From Paenibacillus sp. FSL K6-3182 (GTDB lineage Bacteria > Bacillota > Bacilli > Paenibacillales > Paenibacillaceae), in NCBI RefSeq assembly GCF_037976325.1, contig NZ_CP150265.1:2227501-2291500 (forward strand): 64,000 bases of DNA, in the 5' to 3' direction. Positions 26,882-35,889 of this stretch are shown here, piece after piece. Position 1 is the first letter of the stretch. The number at the start of each line of letters is the position of its first letter. The notes under the pieces are model-generated. The model was not told the DNA's origin and made no database searches. It worked only from the letters and a program-made list of their open reading frames with translations. The position numbers and the translations under genes are program-made.

Positions 26882-27454
26882 ATGAGAGAAATAGATTATA
26901 GTCAATATTTTTGGCAGGATGAGGAGATTAGATTACGAGCAATTCAAGACGCTGACTGGGAAGGGCATTACTTCAACCGCTTTGATACGCCAGCTCGGCG
27001 CCTACTAGAGTGCACGGTTGAGCTGCCGCCTACGATTGCCGAGGCCAAAAATTTCGTTGAAACTTATGCTGATTTCTCTACGGACAACAGGCGCATCATG
27101 TTTGCGATTGAAAATAGAAACGCTGAAAATGTTGGAGGCGTTAATCTAAATAGTATCGATGAGAAAAACGGCACGTTTAGCATTGGCATACAGATCGATA
27201 GAGATCATCGAGGCAAGGGATACGGGACTAGAGCGATGAGAATTCTTTTAAAGTATGCTTTTATGGAAAGACGGCTTAATAAGTTTAATGACTATGTACT
27301 GGAAGGCAACGCAGGCTCAACAAACATGATGATCAAGCTGGGCTGCCAGCAAGAGGGTGTTCGCCGGAAAGTGATATACACAAACGGTGAGTATAAAGAT
27401 CTCATTTTATTTGGACTAACGAAGGATGAATTTGTAGAACAGCATAACCATTGA
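26882..27454 (+). CDS. GNAT acetyltransferase (RimJ/RimL type)
   Basis: 190-residue acetyl-CoA dependent N-acetyltransferase. The acetyl-CoA pyrophosphate loop is QIDRDHRGKGYGTRAMRILL, followed by NAGSTNMMIKLGCQQEGVRR, the RimJ/RimL-like end. Arg-rich start IRLRAIQDADW is also characteristic. ATG with GGGGAGGATC upstream. Acceptor substrate unknown. Starts a run of small accessory enzyme genes, most separated by short gaps. Confidence 0.85.
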   Translation: MREIDYSQYFWQDEEIRLRAIQDADWEGHYFNRFDTPARRLLECTVELPPTIAEAKNFVETYADFSTDNRRIMFAIENRNAENVGGVNLNSIDEKNGTFSIGIQIDRDHRGKGYGTRAMRILLKYAFMERRLNKFNDYVLEGNAGSTNMMIKLGCQQEGVRRKVIYTNGEYKDLILFGLTKDEFVEQHNH

Positions 27455-27472
27455 TTAAAGGGAGCGGTTTCT

Positions 27473-27730
27473 TTGAATGAAACAAAGAAGAAAGCGTATG
27501 AGAAACTGATATATCAAGCATTCCTTGATATAAAAAATAGTGGCGAGTTTAACGAGGAAAACTTTTATAGAAGTTTCCGCATTGCGCATGTTTTTCATAA
27601 CCTTGCAGATTTTATCGTAATGGATTATGACGGATTTGATGAGAACGAATTTTGGAGAAGAGTAGACGTGATCGAGGATCAGTTTAACACTTCCCCTTAC
27701 AAAAAGATTTTTAATGAGAATCTTAAGTGA
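27473..27730 (+). CDS. Small hypothetical protein, 85 residues
   Basis: Unrecognised acidic, helix-prone protein, rich in Phe, Tyr, Asp and Asn (YQAFLDIKNSGEFNEENFYR, VMDYDGFDENEFWRRVD). No membrane segment, signal peptide or cysteine. The TTG at 27473 has GGGAG eight bases upstream; an overlapping ATG at 27477 is in another frame. It lies 18 bases after the first GNAT gene and 37 before the second, probably in the same transcript. Confidence 0.7.
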   Translation: MNETKKKAYEKLIYQAFLDIKNSGEFNEENFYRSFRIAHVFHNLADFIVMDYDGFDENEFWRRVDVIEDQFNTSPYKKIFNENLK

Positions 27731-27767
27731 ATGCACGAGATGATGCCGACTAGGAGGATAATAGATT

Positions 27768-28241
27768 ATGAATATTCGATTGTTCGAGCACAACGATAGG
27801 CAGGATGTAATAAATATATTATCGGAGCATCCGCTGCAATTCCCAGATTTCGTTATTGAAAGATATCCGCCTCGGTGGGCGGACTTCGCCAAAGCCCCAG
27901 CGGGTAAAAGCCAATATTATGTAGCTTATAGCGATGACAATCAAATAATGGGCCATGCAGGATACCTATTTAATAATGATGTAGGACTTTATGAAATCGT
28001 AGGCGTAGTCGTGAAAAAGGATTTTCAACGAGCAGGCGTTGGCAAAGCTTTGCTTTCTACCATCTGCAATAAAGTAAACGAGCTGAAAGAGAAGGAAATT
28101 ATTCTTTATACTTTAGGTCATCCGGGGAATGAAGACACGATAACGTTTTATCAACGGATCGGTTTTGAGGTCAGCCTATATGAAAAGGACTATTTCAGCA
28201 GTGGTTACGATAGAGTGACGTTTATTAAACAATTGAGCTAG
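27768..28241 (+). CDS. GNAT family N-acetyltransferase
   Basis: 157 residues. The acetyl-CoA loop VVVKKDFQRAGVGKALLSTI (Q-R-A-G-V-G-K) and the LYTLGHPGNEDTITFYQRIGFE terminal motif define the domain. ATG with AGGAGGATAATAG before it. Substrate unknown. Not closely similar by eye to the GNAT at 26882. Confidence 0.87.
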   Translation: MNIRLFEHNDRQDVINILSEHPLQFPDFVIERYPPRWADFAKAPAGKSQYYVAYSDDNQIMGHAGYLFNNDVGLYEIVGVVVKKDFQRAGVGKALLSTICNKVNELKEKEIILYTLGHPGNEDTITFYQRIGFEVSLYEKDYFSSGYDRVTFIKQLS

Positions 28242-28279
28242 TAGATTCGTTGAGTATAAAAGAGTGGGTGATTGCATTC

Positions 28280-29743
28280 ATGACTAACGATGTTGAAGGC
28301 TTGATAAGTGTTATGGAAATGGGTCGACCAGAAAACCATGGTTTATCATCAAAGTCATTGCTTGCGTTTTTTACACAAATCAATCAATTAAACTTGAAGT
28401 TGAACAGCTTTATCTTGATGCAAAACGGCAAGGCTACTTCCACGTTTTATCGTGATCCTTATCGTCCAGGCACGCCGCAGCTGTTATTCTCACTTAGCAA
28501 AAGCTTCACATCTATCGCAATAGGCATTGCATGTGACGAGGGCCTGTTGGATTTAAGAGACAAGGTTATCTCTTTTTTTCCTGATAAGCTGCCTCTCGCG
28601 ATTTCGGATAACTTGGCTGAAATGACCATTCACCATCTGCTATCGATGAATGCCGGCCATCATGACAATATTTACAGAAGCGTAGCAGAGCAAATGGACT
28701 GGGTTAAAGCCTATTTAGCAATGGAAGTAGAGCATAAGCCAGGAACCTATTATCGTTACAGTACACATTCTACCTATATGTTATCTGCTATTCTTGAGAG
28801 AGTAACAGGTCAAAAGCTAACCGAATATTTAATGCCTCGTTTGTTTATGCCTCTAGGCATTTCATCCCCTTCTTGGGAAACCTGTCCACTTGGCGTCGTT
28901 GCTGGGGGAATGGGACTAAGTATTCCTACTGAAGGGATAGCTAAGTTTGGGCAAATGCTGCTAAACAAAGGCATATTTAATGGCCAGCGAATCGTTTCAG
29001 AGAAATACATTTCACTCGCCACCAGCATGCAAAGCGATACATCGCGAGACGAAGAGCGCATCGATTTTTCCCAAGGTTATGGGTATCAATTTTTTCTATG
29101 TCGTGATGGCTGCTTTATGGGGAATGGTGGGTATGGGCAGTTATGTTTTGTGTCGCCCAAACATCAGGTTGTTATTGCGGCAACATCGAGCTTCTCTTCC
29201 ATGAAACAGCTTCAAACCATGCTAGATTTAGTGTATGAACATATCCTCCTGCAAATAGACACGGATATCCTCTTTGAAGATGGTGAACAAAAAACAGATT
29301 TAGATCAGCATCTTTTGAAAATGGCTAATCCGTTCATACCAGCATTAAGTGAGCCTAGTCCTATTCGCTTAGATGATCTTCGTTTTTCATTCATGGATAA
29401 TAATCAAGGACTCACTGAGCTTCATTTTGCAGCAAGTGGGAACGAATTTCAGTTTAAGTTATTTTTTGGCGAACATAGTGTGAAGACGTATCCGTTTAAC
29501 TTCAGCACCATAAACCATCCAATCGATCATTTTGTGAAAGATTTGGAGACACATGATCAGGAAGTGGTTACAAATGCTTGTTGGATAGACAGCAACCAAC
29601 TATCTCTTACTTTGATCTACATAGAAACCCCGTATGTGATAACCTATTTCGTTCGCTTTTATGATCATAAAATAGAACTTAAATGTACCCATAACGTTTC
29701 ATTTGGATTTGAAGCGTACGAATTAATTGGTGTGCAGGTTTAG
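28280..29743 (+). CDS. Class C beta-lactamase-like serine hydrolase
   Basis: Serine hydrolase of about 487 residues. SxxK is SLSKSFTS (nucleophile Ser in LSLSKSF), the YxS motif is YRYSTHS, and a GNGGYGQ segment replaces the usual HxGx third motif. A C-terminal extension of about 130 residues forms a separate beta-rich part, as in esterase or D-aminopeptidase relatives. No signal peptide is seen, so it is probably cytoplasmic and not a classical beta-lactamase. ATG at 28280 follows GGGTGA by nine bases; an upstream in-frame TTG at 28250 lacks a binding site. Confidence 0.85.
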   Translation: MTNDVEGLISVMEMGRPENHGLSSKSLLAFFTQINQLNLKLNSFILMQNGKATSTFYRDPYRPGTPQLLFSLSKSFTSIAIGIACDEGLLDLRDKVISFFPDKLPLAISDNLAEMTIHHLLSMNAGHHDNIYRSVAEQMDWVKAYLAMEVEHKPGTYYRYSTHSTYMLSAILERVTGQKLTEYLMPRLFMPLGISSPSWETCPLGVVAGGMGLSIPTEGIAKFGQMLLNKGIFNGQRIVSEKYISLATSMQSDTSRDEERIDFSQGYGYQFFLCRDGCFMGNGGYGQLCFVSPKHQVVIAATSSFSSMKQLQTMLDLVYEHILLQIDTDILFEDGEQKTDLDQHLLKMANPFIPALSEPSPIRLDDLRFSFMDNNQGLTELHFAASGNEFQFKLFFGEHSVKTYPFNFSTINHPIDHFVKDLETHDQEVVTNACWIDSNQLSLTLIYIETPYVITYFVRFYDHKIELKCTHNVSFGFEAYELIGVQV

Positions 29744-29785
29744 TATTGTGACAGCATAGTTATGCGCTTTAGCAGAAATTCAGAG

Positions 29786-29811
29786 AGGATGCCAAGCGGC
29801 GTCCTTTTTTC
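29786..29811 (+). terminator. Rho-independent terminator
   Basis: AGGATGCC, loop AAGC, GGCGTCCT, then TTTTTTCTT. It closes the accessory transcript ending with the serine hydrolase. Confidence 0.85.
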
Positions 29812-29957
29812 TTACATACAGGAATAAAAAAATATTAACTTACCGAACGAATCGGAGTTTAGCGACCAATATCATATATTACAAAATGTGAGGTGAGTTC
29901 TTTTTGACAGCAGAAATCAATCGTCGGATTGAGCAGGTGGGCAGTAACATAATCACC

Positions 29958-29986
29958 TTGACTTGAAATATCATATTGAGTATAAT
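29958..29986 (+). promoter_or_regulatory. Sigma-A promoter of the T-box/methionyl-tRNA synthetase unit
   Basis: TTGACT and a perfect TATAAT with a 17-base spacer, about 20-30 bases before the T-box stem I. Confidence 0.8.
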
Positions 29987-29992
29987 TCCAAT

Positions 29993-30290
29993 AAATTGAA
30001 TATTCTAACAAAAGCTGCGATGAGAAAGAGTACCAAGGCGATGTCTTTTTACAGAGAGCTCCGGTTGCTGAAAAGGGGTAAAGAATAACTTTGGGAATAT
30101 GGTCTCTGAGCTGCGCATCGAAACCTCATATGGTTGTAGGCTGCGCCGGAACCCGCACCCGTTACTGTGCTAGGGTATACATGCATAAGCATCGTACCTG
30201 AAGAGGTTAATGCCGCGAGGCATTAATAAAATTGGGTGGTACCGCGTGAGCACAGCTCTCGTCCCTTTGGGATGAGGGCTTTTTTGTTTG
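29993..30290 (+). promoter_or_regulatory. T-box riboswitch, methionine specifier
   Basis: Leader RNA that senses uncharged tRNA-Met. Stem I base is GCGATG near 30018 pairing with the CATCG end at 30116-30120; it contains AGAGAG (30051), GGTTGCTG (30063) and a specifier ATG at 30099-30101 in GGAATATGG. The antiterminator carries the conserved T-box GGGTGGTACCGCG at 30233-30245. The terminator is AGCTCTCGTCCC (30254-30265) pairing with GGGATGAGGGCT (30269-30280) and then TTTTTT. Uncharged tRNA should favour antitermination and synthetase expression. Confidence 0.92.
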
Positions 30291-30308
30291 TCAAAAAAAG
30301 GAGGAGTT

Positions 30309-31958
30309 ATGATGACAAATGTGTTTATTGGCGGTGCTTGGCCCTATGCGAACGGTTCATTGCATTTGGGAAGATTGGCGAGTGTATTGCCAGGGGATGT
30401 ATTGGCACGCTATTACCGCGCAAAAGGAAATAAGGTGTTGTACGTATCTGGGAGTGACTGTCACGGTACACCTGTTGCGGTGCAAGCGATTCAGGAAGGT
30501 GTTTTTCCGGGAGATATTGCAGATCGATTTCATCAGGAATTTGCTGAATGTTTTAAACAGCTTGGGTTTACGTATGATTTGTATACTCGAACAGACCAGC
30601 CATTTCATCACCAAGTCGTTCAACAGTTATTTTTGACACTTTTAGAAAAAGGACATTTATATAAAAAAACAATCCAACAAACGTATTGTGAAACAGATCA
30701 ACGATTTTTGCCGGATCGATATGTTGAAGGGATTTGCCCTGTTTGCAGCAACCGTGCGAGAGGCGATCAATGTGATTATTGTTCAACCTTGCTTGACCCA
30801 GCCGACCTGACAGACAAGACATGCAAGCTTTGCGGGAATCCTCCAATTGAGCGGCCAACGGAACATTATTATCTTGCACTCTCTTCCTTCCAAGCTGAAT
30901 TGACTAAGTATGCAAAAAAAACAAAAGGTTGGAAAGAAAATGCAGTACAATTAACGCAAAGATATCTTGCAGAAGGGCTTCAAGATCGAGCGGCGACAAG
31001 GGACTTGGATTGGGGCGTGGCGGTTCCGGTTGCAGGCTTCGAGGATAAAAAAATTTACGTCTGGATTGAAGCAGTGAGCGGATATTTATCGGCAAGCCAG
31101 CAGTGGGCTGCTGAAACAGGCGGCAGCTGGGAGGCCTTCTGGAAGGACGGAAATGAGGATATAACCGCTTATTATGTACACGGCAAAGACAATATCCCTT
31201 TTCATACTTTGATATGGCCGGCTGTACTGATAGGCGCCGAGGAATACCATTTGCCTGATCGAATCATCTCTTGTGTATACATGACGCTGGAAGGGAAAAA
31301 GTTTTCGACAAGCAACAATTGGGCGGTTTGGGTGCCGGACATTTTGAAGCGTTATGAGCCAGACTCTATTCGTTATTTTCTGATCGCAAACGGTCCAGAG
31401 AAGCGGGATACTGATTTTTCTTGGCGAGAATTTATTTATAGTCACAACGGAGAGTTGCTTGGCGCATTTGGCAATCTAGTCAATCGTACGCTAGCGTTTG
31501 TGAATAAATCTTTTGAAGGAAACGTTCCTGAAAGCAAGCAGAGCGCGGAATGGATAAAAGCCATTACTTCTTTATATGTCGAGTCAGGTGCATTCATTGA
31601 AGAAGGACGACTAAAGGAAGCGATTGAGTTAATTTTTGCTACTATTCGTAGAGCAAATAAATATTTTGATGAACAAAAGCCATGGATTCAGATTAAAGAA
31701 AATCGAGAGGCTTGTGCTTTTACTATAAACACTTGCGTGCAAATTATAGCGAATCTGTCTCAATTGTTGAACCCGTTTATTCCTTTCTCATGCGAGAAAA
31801 TAAGAAGGTTTCTAACTCTTCCTGAGCCTAGCTGGGAGCTCATTACTGTAGCTGCTAACCAAAAAATTCAAGGTTTAGAGCTGTTGTTTGAGCGTATTGA
31901 CGTTGGTCGCATTGAGGAAGAAACAAATGCACTAAAGATTCAATCCAAAAGGGAGTGA
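30309..31958 (+). CDS. Methionyl-tRNA synthetase, T-box controlled
   Basis: Charges tRNA-Met. About 549 residues: class I catalytic core with the HIGH-like motif in PYANGSLHLG (near residues 12-21), a zinc knuckle CPVC...CDYC...C..C at about 143-175, WVIEAVSGYLSAS-type linker region, and the second signature as KFSTS at 331-335 instead of KMSKS. An anticodon-binding helical bundle follows and ends without the Trbp111-like C-terminal dimer domain of the long form. Start is ATG 30309 or 30312 behind AAGGAGG. Whether this is the only MetRS or a second, acquired copy cannot be decided here. Confidence 0.93.
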   Translation: MMTNVFIGGAWPYANGSLHLGRLASVLPGDVLARYYRAKGNKVLYVSGSDCHGTPVAVQAIQEGVFPGDIADRFHQEFAECFKQLGFTYDLYTRTDQPFHHQVVQQLFLTLLEKGHLYKKTIQQTYCETDQRFLPDRYVEGICPVCSNRARGDQCDYCSTLLDPADLTDKTCKLCGNPPIERPTEHYYLALSSFQAELTKYAKKTKGWKENAVQLTQRYLAEGLQDRAATRDLDWGVAVPVAGFEDKKIYVWIEAVSGYLSASQQWAAETGGSWEAFWKDGNEDITAYYVHGKDNIPFHTLIWPAVLIGAEEYHLPDRIISCVYMTLEGKKFSTSNNWAVWVPDILKRYEPDSIRYFLIANGPEKRDTDFSWREFIYSHNGELLGAFGNLVNRTLAFVNKSFEGNVPESKQSAEWIKAITSLYVESGAFIEEGRLKEAIELIFATIRRANKYFDEQKPWIQIKENREACAFTINTCVQIIANLSQLLNPFIPFSCEKIRRFLTLPEPSWELITVAANQKIQGLELLFERIDVGRIEEETNALKIQSKRE

Positions 31959-31962
31959 GCCT

Positions 31963-32427
31963 ATGAATAAGAGAATTATCGTCACTGGCGGAGCCATTAT
32001 TAAAGATGAAGCTGGAAGAATATTATTACAGAGAAGATCAGACTACGGAGATTGGGGTCTGCCTGGCGGCGGAATGGAAGCGGGAGAAAAGATTGAGGAT
32101 ACGATGATAAGAGAGGTGTTGGAGGAAACGGGGCTGCATGTAACAGAATATGATTTGTATTCCATTTACACTGGTCCCAATATGCAGTATCGATATCCTG
32201 ATGGCAATGAAGTTGTATTCGTCATGTTTATCTTCAACGTTGCGGTAGATTTAACAGGTAAATTAGCTGAGGATGGTAAAAATGTACTGCATAAGGATAG
32301 CAATAATGAGTCGCTGCAGTTGGTTTTTACGAAGTTGGAGGATATCGATATTGAATGTATTAGCAGCGTGCAGAAGCAGCTTTTTAGGGATCTACTGAAT
32401 CATAAAACGGATATTTTGCGAGGGTGA
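31963..32427 (+). CDS. Nudix hydrolase
   Basis: 154 residues with a canonical Nudix box, G-x5-E-x7-REVLEETG, beginning GGGMEAGEKIED. Hydrolyses a nucleoside diphosphate linked to some other group; substrate unknown. ATG with AAAGGGAGTGAG upstream, four bases after the synthetase stop, so probably co-transcribed and possibly under the same T-box. Confidence 0.9.
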   Translation: MNKRIIVTGGAIIKDEAGRILLQRRSDYGDWGLPGGGMEAGEKIEDTMIREVLEETGLHVTEYDLYSIYTGPNMQYRYPDGNEVVFVMFIFNVAVDLTGKLAEDGKNVLHKDSNNESLQLVFTKLEDIDIECISSVQKQLFRDLLNHKTDILRG

Positions 32428-32491
32428 TGATCGAATTTTCTTTTTGTTGCAATAGTTTAGAATAAATTATAAATTTTAGGAGTTGTTATTG

Positions 32492-32878
32492 GTGGAAAAT
32501 AAGAGTGCAAACTTGGTTCAATTGAAAGGACCATCATTGGTTTTTCTAGTAGCCGATATACACGAATCGATCCATTTTTATGAAGATATCGGATTTACTT
32601 CAGAAAATATTGGCGGACACATCCATATGAACTACGGAGATGTGACCTTCATTCTACACGAGGCTAGATTGAAAAGTGATATTCGGCCTAATTCCTCAGT
32701 AGAAGGCGGACTTTATTTTGATGCTTTCTGTTATACGAATCCTGAGGGATTAAGACAGTTACATAAGTTGTTTATTTCAAAAGATGTGAAGATTGTGCAA
32801 GGACCGCATTGGTCAGATGGATGGAGTGAGCTTACCATTGTCGACAATAACGGTTATCGTATAGCGTTCGGTGGGTGA
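32492..32878 (+). CDS. Glyoxalase/bleomycin-resistance (VOC) family protein
   Basis: About 128 residues with the VOC fold: PSLVFLVADIHESIHFYEDIGF opening strand-helix and WSDGWSELTIVDNNGYRIAFGG closing strand, separated by a FILHEA metal-side strand. Family members bind and sequester drugs or act as metal-dependent dioxygenases or isomerases. GTG at 32492 follows AGGAG (32478-32482) by nine bases; TTG at 32489 is the alternative. Function not predictable further. Confidence 0.82.
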   Translation: MENKSANLVQLKGPSLVFLVADIHESIHFYEDIGFTSENIGGHIHMNYGDVTFILHEARLKSDIRPNSSVEGGLYFDAFCYTNPEGLRQLHKLFISKDVKIVQGPHWSDGWSELTIVDNNGYRIAFGG

Positions 32879-33093
32879 GCAATGTTTTTTAAGTCGATGT
32901 GCCCGAACTTAAAAGTCTTGATTTGAATAATGGCATAAAGCATGTCATTAATCGAAGTATGAGATAAAGTTGAAGCGTTGAGAAATGGTTTGGACAGTTT
33001 TTGCCTAGAGTTGACTATTAAACGTTTTTTACCTTTGAGCGATACAGCAGTGAAGCTAAAATAAATGTATAACTTTGTTAAGGAGCTGCTGCA

Positions 33094-34011
33094 ATGCCTA
33101 AGAAAAACGAGCTTATCTCATCATTATTATTTATGGCCAATGAATGGGGGTTAACGGATATCACGCCTCATGTGCTTAGTGAGGGTGGGAATTTAATTAT
33201 TCATCTAGCTCCTTATCCCGTTGTGGCAAGAATAGCGATTGTCCTCTCTGAAGCAGATGAAGAGAATGCATACAAGATACAGGATCGAGAGCTGCTTATA
33301 GCGCGTTACCTTCATTCCAAGAATGTCCCTGTGCTGCTGCCAACTAGCCTTGTTGATGCGGGTCCTCATAACGTTGCAGATACATGGCTGACGCTGTGGG
33401 CTTATGTCCCTCCTATAGCCTTGCAACCTCCATCACCGAAGGAAGCAGTTGATCTTATTAACAAACTTTCTAAGGCGATGAAGGACTTCGAAGGTGAGGT
33501 TCCTATGCTTGGTGTTTGGGAGCGCACTTGTCAATCAGCACAAAGATTAATCCAAAACCCCGATGAACGAATACAAGCATTATTGCAGAAGTTTCATAAA
33601 TGGGATGAGCAGATGCGGGAGGAGCTAGACTTGTTAGTACCAAGTCATGGAGATGCCCATGCAGGAAACCTGATACCAAGCCCGGAGGGCTGGTTATGGA
33701 TGGATTTTGAGGACATATCATTAATGCCCCACTACTGGGATTTGGCCTCCTATGTTGGCAACCTTGTTTTATTTGGTGGAACACAAGAGCCAGCTTTCAC
33801 ATGTATGCTGAATCATTCTGATATTGTTTCTGATCAAAAGGCATTTGGATTTGCAGTTTCTGCACGCATATTGATGTCTACCTTAGGCAATCTGGATTTT
33901 GCTCTCGCAGGGCATGGTGATCTGGAGTTTGCAACGAAACAACTTGAATTAGCCGGGCCCATTTTGCAGCTGATAGATCTATTAACAGGCGAGACTCTCA
34001 AAGGGGAATAG
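33094..34011 (+). CDS. APH-fold phosphotransferase family protein
   Basis: 305 residues of the aminoglycoside/choline kinase (APH) fold. The catalytic loop is SHGDAHAGNL (Brenner HGDxHxxN) and the metal-binding Asp lies in WMDFEDISL. The N-lobe is short, with a weak nucleotide loop (LSEGGNLIIHL). ATG with AAGGAGCTGCTGC upstream. Could modify an antibiotic, sugar or protein; nothing in the sequence decides. 215 bases before it hold no gene. Confidence 0.85.
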   Translation: MPKKNELISSLLFMANEWGLTDITPHVLSEGGNLIIHLAPYPVVARIAIVLSEADEENAYKIQDRELLIARYLHSKNVPVLLPTSLVDAGPHNVADTWLTLWAYVPPIALQPPSPKEAVDLINKLSKAMKDFEGEVPMLGVWERTCQSAQRLIQNPDERIQALLQKFHKWDEQMREELDLLVPSHGDAHAGNLIPSPEGWLWMDFEDISLMPHYWDLASYVGNLVLFGGTQEPAFTCMLNHSDIVSDQKAFGFAVSARILMSTLGNLDFALAGHGDLEFATKQLELAGPILQLIDLLTGETLKGE

Positions 34012-34016
34012 ATTCG

Positions 34017-34880
34017 ATGAGCAACGATCAATTCTACTCTATAGGCCAAGCGGCAAAGATATGTAATATCGCTGTTCAAACACTGCGCTTTTACGACAAG
34101 ATCGGCTTGGTCATACCCAGCCATACGGATAAATCCACTGGTTATCGGTATTACTCCAATTATGAACTTCTTTATATTAAAATCGTCCAAGACATGAAAA
34201 CATTGCAATTTTCTCTTGATGAAATAAAAGCAGCTTTAAAAGATGGAAGCTTAAGCAGTTTAATAGAGAAGCTAGAATTAAAACGAAGGAACACGATTAC
34301 TGAAATAGAACAATTAGAGCAGCTGGTACAACTGATTGGAAAGAGATCGGAACAAATCAATTATTTGCTGGATTTAGGCGATGAGCTTAAAAACCTTGAT
34401 GTGTTAGTGGAATTAAAACATTTGCCGGAGCGGCTTATCCTATCTGATCGCAGCAGATCAGCCTGCGGGATGGAAGCATCGGTTGTGAAGTTTACACGAT
34501 TATTTCAGCAGGCGGAAGCAAATGGATTAATTCCGAAGCAATTGATGACGATTTACCATGAAAATATTTTGACATTTGATCGAGAGGATTCTGATTTGGA
34601 GTTTTGTATTTCTACTGACGCTATTGGTGCTCACGCTCCAAATGATTATAGCCGAATTATTCCTGAAGGCGAGTATATTACAGCTCTTTATTGCGGAATT
34701 CCGAATGCTGAATCGTGCAAACGGATTTACAGCAAGCTGCTGGAGTGGATGGAGAAGCATAACTACATCGAAGCGGGCCCATCGATTGAGCTGTATTTGG
34801 TTGATATGGCTCAAATGATGAAGCCGGAGGAGTTTATTGTAGAGCTTCAAGTTTCTGTTCGAAAAGCGTTGACCCTATAG
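34017..34880 (+). CDS. MerR family transcriptional regulator with BltR-like effector domain
   Basis: 287 residues. The N-terminal winged helix shows YSIGQAAKICNIAVQTLRFYDKIGL and STGYRYYSNYELLY, classical for MerR, then a coiled-coil dimer helix (IEKLELKRRNTITEIEQLEQ). The C-terminal about 150 residues form a GyrI/BltR-type ligand-binding part (FCISTDAIGAH, GEYITALYCG). Starts five bases after the APH-like gene, so the pair is likely co-expressed. A terminator hairpin overlaps its stop codon. Confidence 0.9.
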   Translation: MSNDQFYSIGQAAKICNIAVQTLRFYDKIGLVIPSHTDKSTGYRYYSNYELLYIKIVQDMKTLQFSLDEIKAALKDGSLSSLIEKLELKRRNTITEIEQLEQLVQLIGKRSEQINYLLDLGDELKNLDVLVELKHLPERLILSDRSRSACGMEASVVKFTRLFQQAEANGLIPKQLMTIYHENILTFDREDSDLEFCISTDAIGAHAPNDYSRIIPEGEYITALYCGIPNAESCKRIYSKLLEWMEKHNYIEAGPSIELYLVDMAQMMKPEEFIVELQVSVRKALTL

Positions 34881-34900
34881 TTACTATAGGGTTTATATTG
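34872..34900 (+). terminator. Hairpin terminator overlapping the MerR stop codon
   Basis: ACCCTATAGT at 34872-34881 pairs with ACTATAGGGT at 34883-34892 around a single-base loop region, followed by TTATATTG. The TAG stop lies inside the 5' arm. Confidence 0.6.
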
Positions 34901-34933
34901 TTTTTATTCACCAAATGGGGAGGAAAAAACAAT

Positions 34934-35848
34934 ATGAATGTGATTTTCGGAACGGGTCCGCTGGGTATGGCCGTCATGAGGGAGCTTGTTGCTCTTGGAG
35001 AACCTGTCAAAATGGTTAGTTTGAGCGGGAAAGCGACTGTGCCTTCAGGGGTGAGTGTAAAGCAAGCGAACGTAATGAATGAGGATGAGACAAAGGCCAT
35101 AATGAAACATGCAAAGGTTGTCTTTCAGTGTGCGCAGCCGCCATATCAGAAGTGGCATGAATTGTTTTTGCCTTTTCAGGAGCATATCATTTCGGGAGCT
35201 ATAGCTGCAGGAGCGAAGCTGGTCGTTGCCGAAAATGTATATATGTATGGGCAGGTTAATGGGAGCATGCTTGAAGGATTACCGTACACAGCTGTGACTA
35301 AAAAGGGGAAAGTACGCGCAGACATGTCTAGTCGACTGCTGCAGCTCTATCAAGAGGGAATGCTGCAGGTGACGATGGGGCGGGGAGCGGATTTTTTTGG
35401 ACCGAATGTTCACCATTCTTCTGTTGGTTCACGGTTGTTCAAGCCGATAGTGAAAGGCAAAGCGTGCACGGTTATGGGGAATCCGGATAAGAAGCATACG
35501 TATACGTTTATCGATGATTTTGGGAAAGCGCTCGTTGTGTTAAGTCAACATGAAGATGCATTTGGCCGTGCCTGGCATGTTCCGAACGATGCTACAGTTA
35601 CAACAAGAGAATTTGTTGAAACAGCTTATCGACTTGCTGGATTCCCTGCAAACATTCAAACGATGGGAAAAACGATGCTTCGAATAGGGGGATTGTTTAT
35701 ACCGGCAGCGCGAGAAAGCATCGAAATGCTGTACCAGTTCGAAAATGATTTTATTATTGACAGCAGTCTATTTTCAGAGAAGTTTGGCTTGACGGCTACA
35801 CCCTTAGAGGAAGCTATAGCTAAAACATTGGAATCCACTGTAGGGTAG
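34934..35848 (+). CDS. NAD(P)-binding epimerase/reductase-like protein
   Basis: 304-residue short-chain extended-type protein. The Rossmann loop is FGTGPLGMAVM near the N-terminus; ENVYMYGQ carries the catalytic-type Tyr, and RGADFFGPNV plus YTFIDDFGKALVVL are typical of NAD-dependent epimerases/dehydratases. The ATG at 34934 follows GGGAGG by about ten bases; an upstream in-frame TTG at 34898 is rejected. Substrate unknown, perhaps a nucleotide sugar or flavonoid-like molecule. Confidence 0.83.
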   Translation: MNVIFGTGPLGMAVMRELVALGEPVKMVSLSGKATVPSGVSVKQANVMNEDETKAIMKHAKVVFQCAQPPYQKWHELFLPFQEHIISGAIAAGAKLVVAENVYMYGQVNGSMLEGLPYTAVTKKGKVRADMSSRLLQLYQEGMLQVTMGRGADFFGPNVHHSSVGSRLFKPIVKGKACTVMGNPDKKHTYTFIDDFGKALVVLSQHEDAFGRAWHVPNDATVTTREFVETAYRLAGFPANIQTMGKTMLRIGGLFIPAARESIEMLYQFENDFIIDSSLFSEKFGLTATPLEEAIAKTLESTVG

Positions 35849-35889
35849 AGGTTTTGCAGGCGTGACCATGAAGAGATGGAGGTACACCT

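Noticed and set aside
29905..29964. Possible 20-residue leader peptide with AGGTGAG before a TTG
   Set aside because: It ends inside the T-box promoter, precedes the transcription start, and no transcript for it is evident; perhaps a gene relic.
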